DNA of 64,000 bases from Emiliania huxleyi CCMP1516 (Eukaryota; Haptophyta; Isochrysidales; Noelaerhabdaceae), in NCBI RefSeq assembly GCF_000372725.1, contig NW_005198966.1, positions 1,384,185 through 1,448,184 of the forward strand, written 5' to 3'. The notes beneath the pieces were generated by a model. That model saw only the letters and a program-made list of their open reading frames with translations. It was not told the DNA's origin and did not search any database. The translations under genes and the position numbers were made by a program. Within the stretch, counting starts at the first letter, position 1; the number at the start of each line of letters is the position of its first letter. Shown in pieces: positions 19,535 to 29,143 of this stretch.

Positions 19535-20377
19535 ATGCCGACGTGCTCGCGCTGCCTCGAGAAAAAGCCGCTCGACGCCTTCTCGGACGCGCAGCTCGTC
19601 TCTGGCAAGCGAAAGTGCCTGCAGTGCTCCAACCCACGCCTTCACGAGCGGAAGGTCGCCGAGGGCCTCGCGGGCCGCCCTCTCGCCGACCTGGGCCGTC
19701 AGCGGCCGCGCGCGGCGCCGCCTCCCGCCGACGCCACGCTCGCGTGCACCGGATGCGGACGACACTTCCCGCTCCGCAGCTTCTCGGCACGGCAGCGCTC
19801 GCCGCAGGGCAAGGGCCGCTGCACGGCATGCGCCGCCTCGGCGTACGCAGCCAATACGGCCGAGCAGCAGGCCGCCGCCAAGCGCCGCAGGTTGGAGGAG
19901 GCCGCCACGCCGGCGACTGCCCCGCCGCTCGCGGGCGGCGCTCGTGGCGGACGCGCTGACAGCTGCTCTGACGACGAGCGGTATGAGGAGTCGCTGCTCT
20001 CGTGCGTGGAGGCGTTCCGACCCGCGCCGGCGGCCGCGCCCGCGCCGCTCGACGCGAGCAACGTCGGCCACCGCCTGCTGCAGCGTCTCGGCTGGTCGCC
20101 CGGTGCGCCGATTGGGCAGAGGGGCGCCGCCGCCGCCGGCTCAGTCTCGGGCGAGCCGACGCAGCGCGACCGGAGGGGCCTCGGTCACGACGCTCTGTGC
20201 GGCGCGGGCGGCGCAGGCGGCAGCGTGGGCGGTGCCGTGACTGCCGTCACGCCGGTGGCACTTGTCGTCCCGCCGGATGTGCTGCGGTGGGAGGCGGAGC
20301 CCGAGGGGGCGGTGCCGGGCAGGCTCGACGCGGTCAATCTTCTGCCACAGGAGCAGGTTGAGGTGCAGTCCGGGTAA
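19535..20377 (+). CDS. Stc1-like zinc-binding and G-patch protein
   Basis: A 280-residue protein. I use the ATG at 19535 because upstream sequence is repeat DNA. It has two Cys-rich modules similar to the Stc1 domain: CSRCLEKKPLDAFSDAQL to CLQC (residues 4-32) and CTGCGRHFPLRSFSARQ to CTAC (71-99). A basic KRRR segment at 116-119 may be a nuclear signal. Residues 176-219 form a G-patch (NVGHRLLQRLGWSPGAPIGQ, then RDRRGLGHD). In fission yeast Stc1 links RNAi to heterochromatin, and G-patch proteins activate DEAH helicases or bind RNA. The pairing therefore suggests a nuclear RNA-related role, which is inference. The gene sits between retroposon copies in opposite orientation. Confidence 0.72.
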   Translation: MPTCSRCLEKKPLDAFSDAQLVSGKRKCLQCSNPRLHERKVAEGLAGRPLADLGRQRPRAAPPPADATLACTGCGRHFPLRSFSARQRSPQGKGRCTACAASAYAANTAEQQAAAKRRRLEEAATPATAPPLAGGARGGRADSCSDDERYEESLLSCVEAFRPAPAAAPAPLDASNVGHRLLQRLGWSPGAPIGQRGAAAAGSVSGEPTQRDRRGLGHDALCGAGGAGGSVGGAVTAVTPVALVVPPDVLRWEAEPEGAVPGRLDAVNLLPQEQVEVQSG

Positions 20378-20542
20378 TAATAGAAACGTCTTGACACATA
20401 TTCCGATGGCTTGTTGCTTACGTCGGTATAAGGAAAGGGGAGTAACGTAAGTAAGGTAAACATATCCATCAGCATCACACACGACACAAAGTGGTTTCGT
20501 GTTGGACTATAGAGACTTAGCTCTCTTAGGTCACGTGTGTTG

Positions 20543-21354
20543 TTACTTGTTTTTGTTGAAGAGAGAGAGGAACACGTCGAGTGGCTGAGGAAGCTCTTCG
20601 CTGGGTGGAAGGAGGCCCGGCCGGCCTTGAGGGAGTCGCGGAGGAGGAGGGATAACGCAGGCAACGCAGGGACGGGCCAACAGCCAGTGGGGGACGAACG
20701 AGGGCCGCGACGGCGGCTCAAGCGGCGGGGAGGGAGCGGCGACAGTGGGCAGCGAGCGAAGTGGGTGAGACTGATGATGCTCCTTCGACTTAGGGAGCGG
20801 TTCAGATGCTGGGCGGGCTTCAGGCTGGTGCTCACGCGAAAAGGAATCGACGCGATGTACAAAGCATACAAGAAGAGGAGAAAGAAGAGGAGGGACACCA
20901 GTGAGGACGAAACAGAAACTAGCGCAGACGAGAGCAGGGCAGACCCGGGGACGGGGGAGTTGGAGCAGACGGCATCGGCCGTCGAGGGAACGTTGGGAAG
21001 AGGCACGAGGAGGGCGGCGACCTCGACCGACTATGGAGGACCCCGTCGCCAGACGACGCAGGGCAGACGACGGTGAGGCGGAGCAGACGCGCAGGGCGAG
21101 ACGAGGGAGGGAGCAGGACTTTGCGGAGATCAGCAGGAGGATGTACGAAGAGATTAGGAGCAGCAGGGACCCGAGGGACCATGTGGAAGACGGCTAGTGC
21201 TAGTCCCCCATCGGGAGAGGACGACCCCGGCTAGTCGCCGACCACACCCACAAAGAACCCTGGTGCACAAAGATCGCAAGGGCGGGGACCTGTTCCTCTT
21301 TACCCATCTCACAGTAGAGGTGTCCGTTTTTATTTATTTATTTATTTACTTGTT
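20543..21354 (+). mobile_element. longest tailed retroposon copy, (TTTA)n type, with basic ORF
   Basis: TTACTTGTT occurs at 20543-20551 and again after the tail at 21346-21354. The enclosed 794 bp end in TGTCCG followed by T(TTTA)n. A frame across 20555-21070 encodes a charged protein (EEREEHVEWLRKLFAGWKEA, later LRERFRCWAGFRLVLTRKG). The first block resembles EEREKNIGWIKRLFTAWR encoded by the 57.2 kb element. No reverse transcriptase is encoded, so the copy is either 5'-truncated or belongs to a non-autonomous family. Confidence 0.85.
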
Positions 21355-21788
21355 GTTGTTTCACTCCCAGTGAGAGACGAGAATCGAGAACGTCACGAGA
21401 TGCAGATGGAGACATTTGGAGAGGGCTGAGGGACGACGACACTGCTTCAGTCAGTAGCGTGCACCTCGATGCCTGTACAGTTGTAACGTGATTGTTATGA
21501 GCCTATGACCCCCCCACCCCCCCCAAATGAACACACCAGTGAGGGTGGGCGAGACGATCGAGGGGTCCCGCCTGCCCGTACCGGCGTACGCGGAATCGAC
21601 CCTCCCTATCCCAGTCTTGGCCGCTTTGTGTATCTCGAGACCTCGAGAGAAGGCCGCCCGCAGGCCTCCCCGAGGGCCCAAGTGAGAATTGACTTCATTT
21701 CGCGGGCAAATCCCTGTCAGGAAAGCGTGAGGAAAGCGTCATCGAGACACGTGTACGCGTGTGTGCAGGTCGCCGCAACTTCGCGCTC

Positions 21789-21947
21789 ATGCCGTCGGCC
21801 TCCAGCCAACGCGATTGCAGCAGCGCTGGGCCGGGACCGAACGTTGCGGTCTGCATCACGGGCTCCGTGCGCTCCTTCGGCCAGCGGCGTATACACGGCG
21901 GCATCCTGCGTCACCTGGTCCAGGCCTTTGTCGGAGGGTACCCCTAG
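21789..21947 (+). pseudogene. first-exon fragment of a glycosyltransferase-like gene
   Basis: The ATG at 21789 opens a 52-residue frame containing PNVAVCITGSVRSFGQRRIH. This matches the N-terminal VxICLxGQxRxF-type motif of the family seen at 9817-10821. The frame stops at 21947 and nothing downstream continues the family before the RCC1 gene at 22447. A possible GT donor follows GCCTTT, so it could be exon 1 of a gene with a distant second exon. I favour a remnant. Confidence 0.45.
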
Positions 21948-22446
21948 GGTTCTGAGGACCGGACTTTTTGAAGAGCTTTTAAGAAATGAGGAGGTTTGGG
22001 GGCTTAAAATGCCATTTAAGAGATTGCAGGCAGGGCGGGTCCCTCTTTTAAGACCGTTTAAGAAAATATCGGCCTCGGACCGGCACGCGTCGCTGCGTTC
22101 CGCGCCGTTTTCTTCACAATACTGCCGTTATTAGGCATCTGAAGACACATATGTAAGTCTGGTGCACTGGCAGGTGGAGCCATACTCGCATAGGGGACGC
22201 GTGCTAGCTGACTGTAGCCAGCTTCCCGGCCTCCGGCGTCTACCGGGAGCCCTGCGGGAGCCTCCCGGACCAACGCGCCTCGGGAGCTCTCCCGCACCGT
22301 TTAAGCGTTTAAGACCGTTTAAGGAATTCTTTTTCGCAGGAGTCGCTTAGGCGGCTCCCGTGGTGTACCTGTGTTAGTGCCAGTGCGCGCCAGTCCCGTG
22401 CCCAGTGTTGAGCGAGGGAGCTCGGTGCAGAATTCTTTTTCTCGCG

Positions 22447-23859
22447 ATGTCCACCCCGCCGCGCCGCCGCTCGCGCCGCCTCGCCACCTCCTCCTCCGCC
22501 GCCGCTCCCTCGCCAGGCACGCCGCCGCCCGCCCGCCTCCTCGACCTCCCCACCGAGCTCCTCGAGCGCGTCCTCGCTCGCTGTGACAGCCCCGCCGACA
22601 TCGCTCGCGTCGCGGCCGTCTCGCTGCTCTTCCACGCCTCGCTTGCGGCGGGGGCCATCCGCTTGTGGGCGCAAGAGCGCGGCTTCGAGCTGCCGGCGCA
22701 GCCTGAGGACGAGGGCTGCGCCGTGCGGTGGCTGTGCTATTCGGCGCTGCTGTGCGAGTCCAACCCGCCGGCGAAGGCGGCGGGAGGCGAGCATCACAGC
22801 CTCTTCATCGACGGCGAGGGGCGGCTCTCGTCGTGCGGCTCTGCGCCGGAGTGGAATCCAGCGCTGCTCGGTCACGGCGAGGGCGTGGCGCGGCTCAACA
22901 CGCCGACCCTCCTCCCCTCCCCGCTGGGAGGTGAGCACGCCGTGAGCGTGTCGGCTGGAACCGGGCACAGCCTCGCCCTCGCCGCCGACGGCGATGTCTG
23001 GAGCTGGGGCCAGGGAGGCTCTGGCCAGCTGGGCCACGGCGACGAGCAGAACCAGCTGCTGCCCAAGAAGATCGAGGCCTTCGCTGACCAGCGCGTCGTC
23101 GCTGCGTCGGCTGGGTACGGCCACAACCTCGCCATCACCGCTGACGGCTCCGTCTGGAGCTGGGGCGATGGCTACTCTGGCCAGCTGGGCCACGGCGACC
23201 GGCAAAACCAGCTGCTGCCCAAGAGGATCGAGGCCTTGGCTGGGCAGCGCGTTGTCGCTGTGTCTGCTGGAGACGACCACAACCTCGCCATCACCGCCGG
23301 CGGAGCTGTCTGGAGCTGGGGCCAGGGAGCCTGCGGCAAGCTGGGCCACGGCGACGAGCAGCCCCAGCTGCTTCCGAACAAGATCGAGGCCTTTGCTGGC
23401 CAATGCGTCGTCGCTGTCTCGGCCGGACTGACGCACAGCTTCGCCATCACCGCCGACGGCGCCGTCTGGAGCTGGGGCGACGGAGACTACGGCCAGCTGG
23501 GCCACGGCGACGAGCGGCGCCAGCTGCTGCCCAAGAAGGTCGAGGCCTTGGCTGGCCAGCGCGTCGTCGCTGTGTCGGCGGGACGTGGGCACAGCCTCGC
23601 CATCACTGCCGACGGAGCCGTCTGGAGCTGGGGCTTTGGAGCCTTTGGCCAGCTGGGCCACGGCGACGGGCAGGACCAGCTGCTGCCCAAGAAGATCGAG
23701 GCCTTCGCTGACCTGCGCGTCGTCGCTGTCGCGGCTGGACGGTTCTATAGCCTCGCCCTCACCGCCGACAGCGCCATCTTCACCTGGGGCGAGGGCGAAT
23801 ACAGCTGCCTAGGCCACGGAGAGGACATGTCGAACCAGCTGCTGCCCAAGAAGATTTAG
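22447..23859 (+). CDS. F-box / RCC1-repeat protein, copy 1
   Basis: A 470-residue single-exon protein from the ATG at 22447 (preceded by TTTTTCTCGCG, as in copies 2 and 3). Residues 1-30 are basic and Ser/Pro-rich. Residues 30-75 are an F-box (LLDLPTELLERVLARCDSP, then AAVSLLFHASLAAGAIRLW). From about residue 115 there are about seven RCC1 repeats with the consensus VSAGxxHSLAITADGAVWSW and GxGxxGQLGHGD, forming a propeller. The likely role is a substrate-recognition subunit of an SCF ubiquitin ligase. This is not the Ran exchange factor itself, which lacks an F-box. Repeats within the protein are highly alike at the DNA level, suggesting recent amplification or gene conversion. Confidence 0.88.
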   Translation: MSTPPRRRSRRLATSSSAAAPSPGTPPPARLLDLPTELLERVLARCDSPADIARVAAVSLLFHASLAAGAIRLWAQERGFELPAQPEDEGCAVRWLCYSALLCESNPPAKAAGGEHHSLFIDGEGRLSSCGSAPEWNPALLGHGEGVARLNTPTLLPSPLGGEHAVSVSAGTGHSLALAADGDVWSWGQGGSGQLGHGDEQNQLLPKKIEAFADQRVVAASAGYGHNLAITADGSVWSWGDGYSGQLGHGDRQNQLLPKRIEALAGQRVVAVSAGDDHNLAITAGGAVWSWGQGACGKLGHGDEQPQLLPNKIEAFAGQCVVAVSAGLTHSFAITADGAVWSWGDGDYGQLGHGDERRQLLPKKVEALAGQRVVAVSAGRGHSLAITADGAVWSWGFGAFGQLGHGDGQDQLLPKKIEAFADLRVVAVAAGRFYSLALTADSAIFTWGEGEYSCLGHGEDMSNQLLPKKI

Positions 23860-24405
23860 TCGTGGGCGCGGGGGCACCGGGGTGGGTTCCCGACCTCGTC
23901 TCACCCCGCTGGCTGCGAACGCGAACGCCGTCGTCCCAGCTGCACCCGTCCGCTCGCCTCACCGAGCGACGCGCGCCGAGCCACTTGTATCAGTACACAG
24001 TGTTGAGCTGCCTCGTGCAGGCCTGTGCTGCCGACGCGAGACCGGCCGAGAGCTTGCTCTGGCTCGTGTCCCTGAAAACCCTGTCGCCTGTGCTCCGTCC
24101 GCGTCGCGGCCTCTGAGCTCCGTCGAGTCGCCCGGGCGCGCGCGGGCAGGCGCACCGAACTTACCGGAGGGTGTTTCAGCGAGCCATTGAAAAGAAGTCC
24201 ACCTTGAGGGATTCGTGGCGGGAAAACGGCACGGCACAGTCGCTGGTCTGTGGTGACTGCCAGTTCGACTCTGAGGAAGACACCGGTAACTTTTGAAGAT
24301 TATCACGAGAGGAGCACTTGGAGCACTTGGAGTGCAGTCATTAGCCTCACATCCAGGGCCAGGGCCGGGGAGCTAAGACCCGGCCCTGCTTTTCTTTTTC
24401 TCGCG
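23860..24405. other. duplicated 3' flank of the RCC1 gene plus dispersed repeat
   Basis: The sequence after the stop (23860-24295) is almost identical to that after copy 2 (25819-26255), so the duplication unit included about 430 bp of 3' flank. A minus-strand copy of the GACTGCACTCCAAGTGCTCC repeat lies at about 24308-24390 and separates the two genes. Confidence 0.75.
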
Positions 24406-25818
24406 ATGTCTGCCCCGCCGCGCCGCCGCTCGCGCCGCCTCGCCACCTCCTCCTCCGCCGCCGCTCCCTCGCCAGGCACGCCGCCGCCCGCCCGCCTCCT
24501 CGACCTCCCCACCGAGCTCCTCGAGCGCGTCCTCGCTCGCTGCGACAGCCCCGTCGACATCGCTCGCGTCGCGGCCGTCTCGCTGCTCTTCCACGCCTCG
24601 CTCGCGGCGGAGGGCATCCGCTTGTGGGCGCAAGAGCGCGGCTTCGAGCTGCCGGCGCAGCCTGAGGACGAGGGCTGCGCCGTGCGGTGGCTGTGCTATT
24701 CGGCGCTGCTGTGCGAGTCCAACCCGCCGGCGAGGGCGGCGGGAGGCGGATGGCACAGCCTCTTCATTGACAGCGAGGGGCGGCTCTCGTCGTGCGGCTC
24801 GGAGGTGCTCGTCGCAGGCCTCCTTGGCCACGGCGAGGGCGTGGCGCGGCTCAATGCGCCGACCCGCCTCCCCTCTACATCGCTGGGAGGCGAGCGCGCC
24901 GTGAGCGTGTCGGCTGCAACCGGGCACAGTCTCGCCCTCGCCGCCGACGGCGATGTCTGGAGCTGGGGCCAGGGAGCCTGCGGCAAGCTGGGCCACGGCG
25001 ACACGCAGCCCCAGCTGCTGCCGAACAAGGTCGAGGCCTTTGCTGGCCAACGCGTCGTCGCTGTGTCAGCTGGAGGCGCGCACAGCCTCGCCATCACCGC
25101 CAACGGCGCCATCTGGAGCTGGGGCGGTGGAGGCTTTGGCCGGCTGGGCCACGGCGACCAGCAGCACCAGCTGCTGCCCAAGAGGGTCGAAGCCTTTGCT
25201 GGCCAGCGCGTCGTCGCTGTGACGGCTGGATCCGTTCACAACCTCGCCCTCACCGCCGACGGCGCTGTCTGGAGCTGGGGCGGTGGAGGCTCTGGCAAGC
25301 TGGGCCACAGCGACCAGCAGAACCAGCTGCTGCCGAAGAAGGTCGAGGGCTTGGCTGGCCAACGCGTCGTCGCTGTCTCGGCTGGGACCGCTCACAGCCT
25401 CGCCATCACCGCCGACGGAGAGGTCTGGTCCTGGGGCTGGGGAGCCAATGACCGGTTGGGCCACGGCGACGAGCAGAGCCAGTGGCAGCCGAAGAAGATC
25501 GAGACCTTTGCTGGCCAGCGCGTTGTCGCGGTCTCGGCTGGAGCCCACCACAATCTCGCCATCACCACCGGCGGCGCCGTCTGGAGCTGGGGTGGTGGAG
25601 GGGACGGCAAGCTGGGCCACGGCGACGAGCAGATGCAGCGGCAGCCCAAGAAGATCGAGGCCTTTGCTGGCCGGCGCGTCGTCGCTGTCGCGGCTGGACG
25701 GTTCCATAGCCTCGCCCTCACCGCCGACAGCGCCGTCTTCACCTGGGGCGAGGGCGAATCCAGCTGCCTAGGCCACGGAGAGGACCTGTCGAACCAGCTG
25801 CTGCCCAAGAAGATTTAG
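24406..25818 (+). CDS. F-box / RCC1-repeat protein, copy 2
   Basis: The tandem paralogue of the gene at 22447, again exactly 470 residues from the ATG at 24406. The F-box region is nearly identical (VDIARVAAV against ADIARVAAV). The propeller blades differ more: copy 2 uses WGGGGFGRLGHGDQQ, WGGGGSGKLGHSDQQ and WGWGANDRLGHGDEQ where copy 1 uses WGDGYSGQLGHGDRQ and WGFGAFGQLGHGDGQ. This pattern (a constant F-box with variable blade loops) fits diversification of substrate binding. The frame is intact, with no premature stop, so both copies are probably functional. Confidence 0.88.
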   Translation: MSAPPRRRSRRLATSSSAAAPSPGTPPPARLLDLPTELLERVLARCDSPVDIARVAAVSLLFHASLAAEGIRLWAQERGFELPAQPEDEGCAVRWLCYSALLCESNPPARAAGGGWHSLFIDSEGRLSSCGSEVLVAGLLGHGEGVARLNAPTRLPSTSLGGERAVSVSAATGHSLALAADGDVWSWGQGACGKLGHGDTQPQLLPNKVEAFAGQRVVAVSAGGAHSLAITANGAIWSWGGGGFGRLGHGDQQHQLLPKRVEAFAGQRVVAVTAGSVHNLALTADGAVWSWGGGGSGKLGHSDQQNQLLPKKVEGLAGQRVVAVSAGTAHSLAITADGEVWSWGWGANDRLGHGDEQSQWQPKKIETFAGQRVVAVSAGAHHNLAITTGGAVWSWGGGGDGKLGHGDEQMQRQPKKIEAFAGRRVVAVAAGRFHSLALTADSAVFTWGEGESSCLGHGEDLSNQLLPKKI

Positions 25819-27600
25819 TCGTGGGCGCGGGGGCACCGGGGTGGGTTCCCGACCTCGTCTCACCCCGCTGGCTGGGAACGCGAACGCTGTCATCCCAGCT
25901 GCACCCGTCCGCTCGCCTCACTGAGCGACGCGCGCCGAGCCACTTGTATCAGTACACAGTGCTGAGCTGCCACGTGCAGGCCTGTGCTGCCGACGCGAGA
26001 GGCCGAGAGCTTGCTCTGGCTCGTGTCCCTGAAAACCCTGTCGCCTGTGCTCCGTCCGCGTCGCGGCCTCTGAGCTCCGTCGAGTCGCCCGGGCGCGCGC
26101 GGGCAGGCGCACCGAACTTACCGGAGGGTGTTTCAGAGAGCCATTGAAAAGAAGTCCCGACCTTGAGGGATTCGTGGGAACGCCACGGCACAGTCGCTGG
26201 TCTGGTGGCTGCCAGTTCGACTCTGAGGAAGACACCGGTAACTTTTCAAGGATTTCGTCGCTTTTCTTTTTCTCAGCAGCAGCGGGGAGCACGGTCGGAA
26301 GGGCGCTTTTGTCGGCCGACTACACGGTAAGGCATACGGACCTTGCAGTAAACCTTTTCCTTCTAAGCAGGGCTACACAATGACCCCATAGTGTGTGGGT
26401 GTTTCTGGCGAGTCGTGATGAGTAGAATTAGATTAGCCAATGTTATTTTGAAGTTCATATATGAAAATACCAACTTGCCTATGTGCACGTCTCCGCGGCA
26501 GCGGCCCGGAGGCGGCCCGGCGGAGCGGTCAGAGCAGCACTGCGCCGGCCGGCGATCGACTCTCGACTATAACACGGGCTCTATTGAACGGCCTCAAGGT
26601 GCTCTCTAGGGCTGCCCTATTCCGCTCGCCCGGCTACGACGCTGAGCTTCGAAGGAAAAGGTTTCGCTCGGCACGGCGTCGGAGAGCAAACGTCGGCGTT
26701 CGTCCTGGACGCACGTCGGCAAGTGGTCGCATGACCAGGCCGGCTGCTGCTCAGAATCTGGGCCCTCTTGGCGCTCGCTCTCCATAACGGCTTTGCCCCC
26801 TCCCTCCCGCGCCGACGTTGGGCAGCCCGACCACGACAACGCCAGTGCCGCCGGCCTGCAGCTCGAGGCGCCGTTGAATGAGCACGAGAGCCGGTGCACG
26901 ACGGCGGCGCGGGTGATGCAGCCCAAGGTGACGACGACGGCGGAGGGGGCGGCGGCGGAGGGGGCGGCGGCGGAGGGGGCGGCGGCGGAGGGGGCGGCGG
27001 CGGCAGCGGCGACGGCCGCGGGGTCGGCCCGCCCGCCTTTGCTGCTGGGCTGTGGGCATCATCACAGCTCAACGTGAAGTCAAGGCGCGGAAGCTTCAGT
27101 GGGCACTTTTCGCGTCATTTGCCACGCATATAGCGCCGCGGACCGGTCTACCGGACCCGCCCCTGATCTTGCTCTCTTCCTCGACTCGACCTTCCGCGAT
27201 CTTTCTCGACTCGACCTGATGCTGAGTTCCCGCACCAGCCTGCGGACCAGCGCAGTTCAGTGGCAGTGTGCAACCAGGGCCAGTGGTAGACAGTGGACGT
27301 GCGTGAGGCTGCTCTCTGAGCGATGACACTTGCAGGGGCATCATGATTTCCATCGGAGTCACTTGTATTACGACGCTGCCACGCTCGCAAGGGCCGCCTA
27401 AGCGCCTAAGCACCCTAAGCACCCCCCGCTTAGGCCGCTTAGGCGCTTAGGCGAGTGACTGCCGGCTGCCCGGGGCCTGGCGTGCCTCTGGGTGGGGTGA
27501 GTGCCTGGAAGAGCCACTCTGCAAGTGGTGTGCGAGCGTGTAGCCTTTAGCGTGCAGTCGGCCTGTCGCTTTCGGCAACACTGAATCATTCTACCGGAAC
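25819..27600. other. 1.8 kb intergenic, duplicated flank, then simple repeats
   Basis: 25819-26255 duplicates the copy 1 flank. A (GGCGGAGGG)n-like minisatellite lies at about 26938-27002. A palindromic cluster of CCTAAGC / GCTTAGG units lies at 27398-27452. An AT-richer pocket at 26380-26480 has no gene that I can see. Confidence 0.6.
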
Positions 27601-27795
27601 ATGGTCATGGGGCATGGGCCCTACTGCAAGGAGGGAGAGGGAGGTGGGGGGGCAGGGAGAGGGGGGGGGAGAGGAGGAGGGGGGGGGGGAGGGGGAGGGG
27701 TACGGGGGGGGGGGCGGCATGGAGGGGGAGAGGAAGAGCAAGGGCGAGAGAGGGCAAGGGACTGGGCGCTGGCATACCAGGGGGGGCAGGGTGGT

Positions 27796-28144
27796 GGGCG
27801 GCGACCGCCGCATACCGTCCTACGGCGGGGACTATCGCTACGCCAGGGAAGACAAGGGCGTCGAAGTGCAGCTGCTGCTGTTCGAATCGTTCGGCGGGTT
27901 CGGAAAGGGGGTCCGTGAGATCCTCCGGAAGGCGGCGGACGTGCTACAGAACAAGCTGACGCGGGCCCAGTACCTCGATGAGGTGACTTGGACCACCAAG
28001 AGCTGGCTGGGGCTGCAGAAGCAGCGCATCTCAGTCGTGCTTCACACGGCCATCGCAGAGCAGGTCGTGAATGAGCTTGCCTGTGGCGGGGGTGGGCGGG
28101 TGCACGGAGCTAAGTGCCTCGCCACCCTCGCAGGAGTCGCTTAG
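27796..28144 (+). pseudogene. fragment resembling the C terminus of a retroelement polyprotein
   Basis: After a G-rich tract (27630-27745) the frame reads VQLLLFESFGGFGKGVREIL, then TWTTKSWLGLQKQRISVVLH and AIAEQVVNELA, ending at 28144. An aromatic ESFGxxG strand followed by a helix ending in QRxSVxLHxAIA is a pattern I associate with the C-terminal ends of algal retroelement ORFs. That is recall of a pattern, not a search. No other catalytic part is present. The stop lies inside the duplicated RCC1 5' flank. Confidence 0.4.
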
Positions 28145-28384
28145 GCGGCTCCCGTGGTGTACCTGTGTTAGTGCCAGTGCGCGCCAGTCCCGTGCCCAGT
28201 GTTGAGCGAGGGAGCTGGGGTGCAGAATTCTTTTTCTCGCGATGTCCACCCCGCCGCGCCGCCGCTCGCGCCGCCTCGCCACCTCCTCCTCCGCCGCCGC
28301 TCCCTCGCCAGGCACGCCGCCGCCCGCCCGCCTCCTCGACCTCCCCACCGAGCTCCTCGAGCGCGTCCTCGCTCGCTGCGACAG
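28131..28384 (+). repeat. duplicate of the RCC1 copy 1 promoter and 5' end
   Basis: 28131-28384 repeats 22337-22588, with only small differences, covering about 110 bp upstream of the ATG and the first 140 bp of coding sequence. The match ends abruptly at CTGCGACAGC. Confidence 0.85.
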
Positions 28385-28448
28385 CTTAAGCCTAGGGGGC
28401 TCTAAGACCAGATGGTATATACGAAATACCGGATTCAATGTCGCGTGA
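28242..28448 (+). pseudogene. truncated third F-box/RCC1 copy
   Basis: The ATG at 28242 opens the same N terminus (MSTPPRRRSRRLATSSSAAA) and the first half of the F-box (TELLERVLARCDS). It then leaves the family at about 28385 and stops at 28448 after unrelated residues. No RCC1 blades follow. The break lies about 74 bp before the LTR element, so the LTR insertion itself did not cut the gene; an earlier rearrangement did. Confidence 0.85.
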
Positions 28449-28458
28449 TCCCGCGTGT

Positions 28459-28661
28459 TGTTCCCGGGCATTCACACTATGTTCCTGAGATAATTTGGCG
28501 ATTATATCCATACCTCGAGGTAAGGGATTTCATCCCTTTATGGATTGGAGATTCGTGTTTTTGGTTCCGGTTTTGGGTAAAACGTATACAGCGAACGCGA
28601 TGCGGCCCCTGCCTAGCTTGCTGCTTCTATGCGCGAGCTACGGCGGGACCGCTATCGTTCA
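28459..28661 (+). repeat. 5' LTR, 203 bp
   Basis: Starts TGTTCCC and ends TTCA. It differs from the 3' LTR mainly by an extra CCTCGAGGTA at about 28512-28521. High identity otherwise points to a recent insertion. Confidence 0.92.
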
Positions 28662-29143
28662 TGGCTCCGCCTCCGGCCAGTCTGGCCTCGACTATTGCAT
28701 CGCCGAGGCCGACACCACCAGCGACATGACAGCGTCGACCACCATGGCAGCTCCAACGTGTGCGCTACCATGGGTGGACAAGTCTTGCACCCTACATGTC
28801 AGCCACCACCTGGGCGCCTGGCGTGTGCGAGCACAACCCCAATCGAGCCGAAGGATCTGAACAATGGGTCCAGTCGGTCTCGTCGAGCACGTTCGAGCCC
28901 GCCATTTGCATCGACAATTCATTTCTCAAAGATTTGTCGATAAATTGGCAACTTGGGTCAGAACACCTTGAGGACATGTGCGCCTCGCCCCACACGACCT
29001 CTCAGGCTATAGAGCACATGCCACAGCCTGCCCCTGAGGCGTCATTCACTCACGGCGGCCACTTTGATTTTCCGCCCCTTCGCAGTCAGCCACATGTACA
29101 TGTATGTTGTTGTTGTTGTTGTTGTACATGTTGACATGTTGTT

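Noticed and set aside
28600-28661. Signal-peptide-like start MRPLPSLLLLCASYGG for the LTR element's membrane protein
   Set aside because: It lies at the end of the LTR, appears in both LTRs, and is in a different frame from the 29144 frame; without transcripts it cannot be joined.
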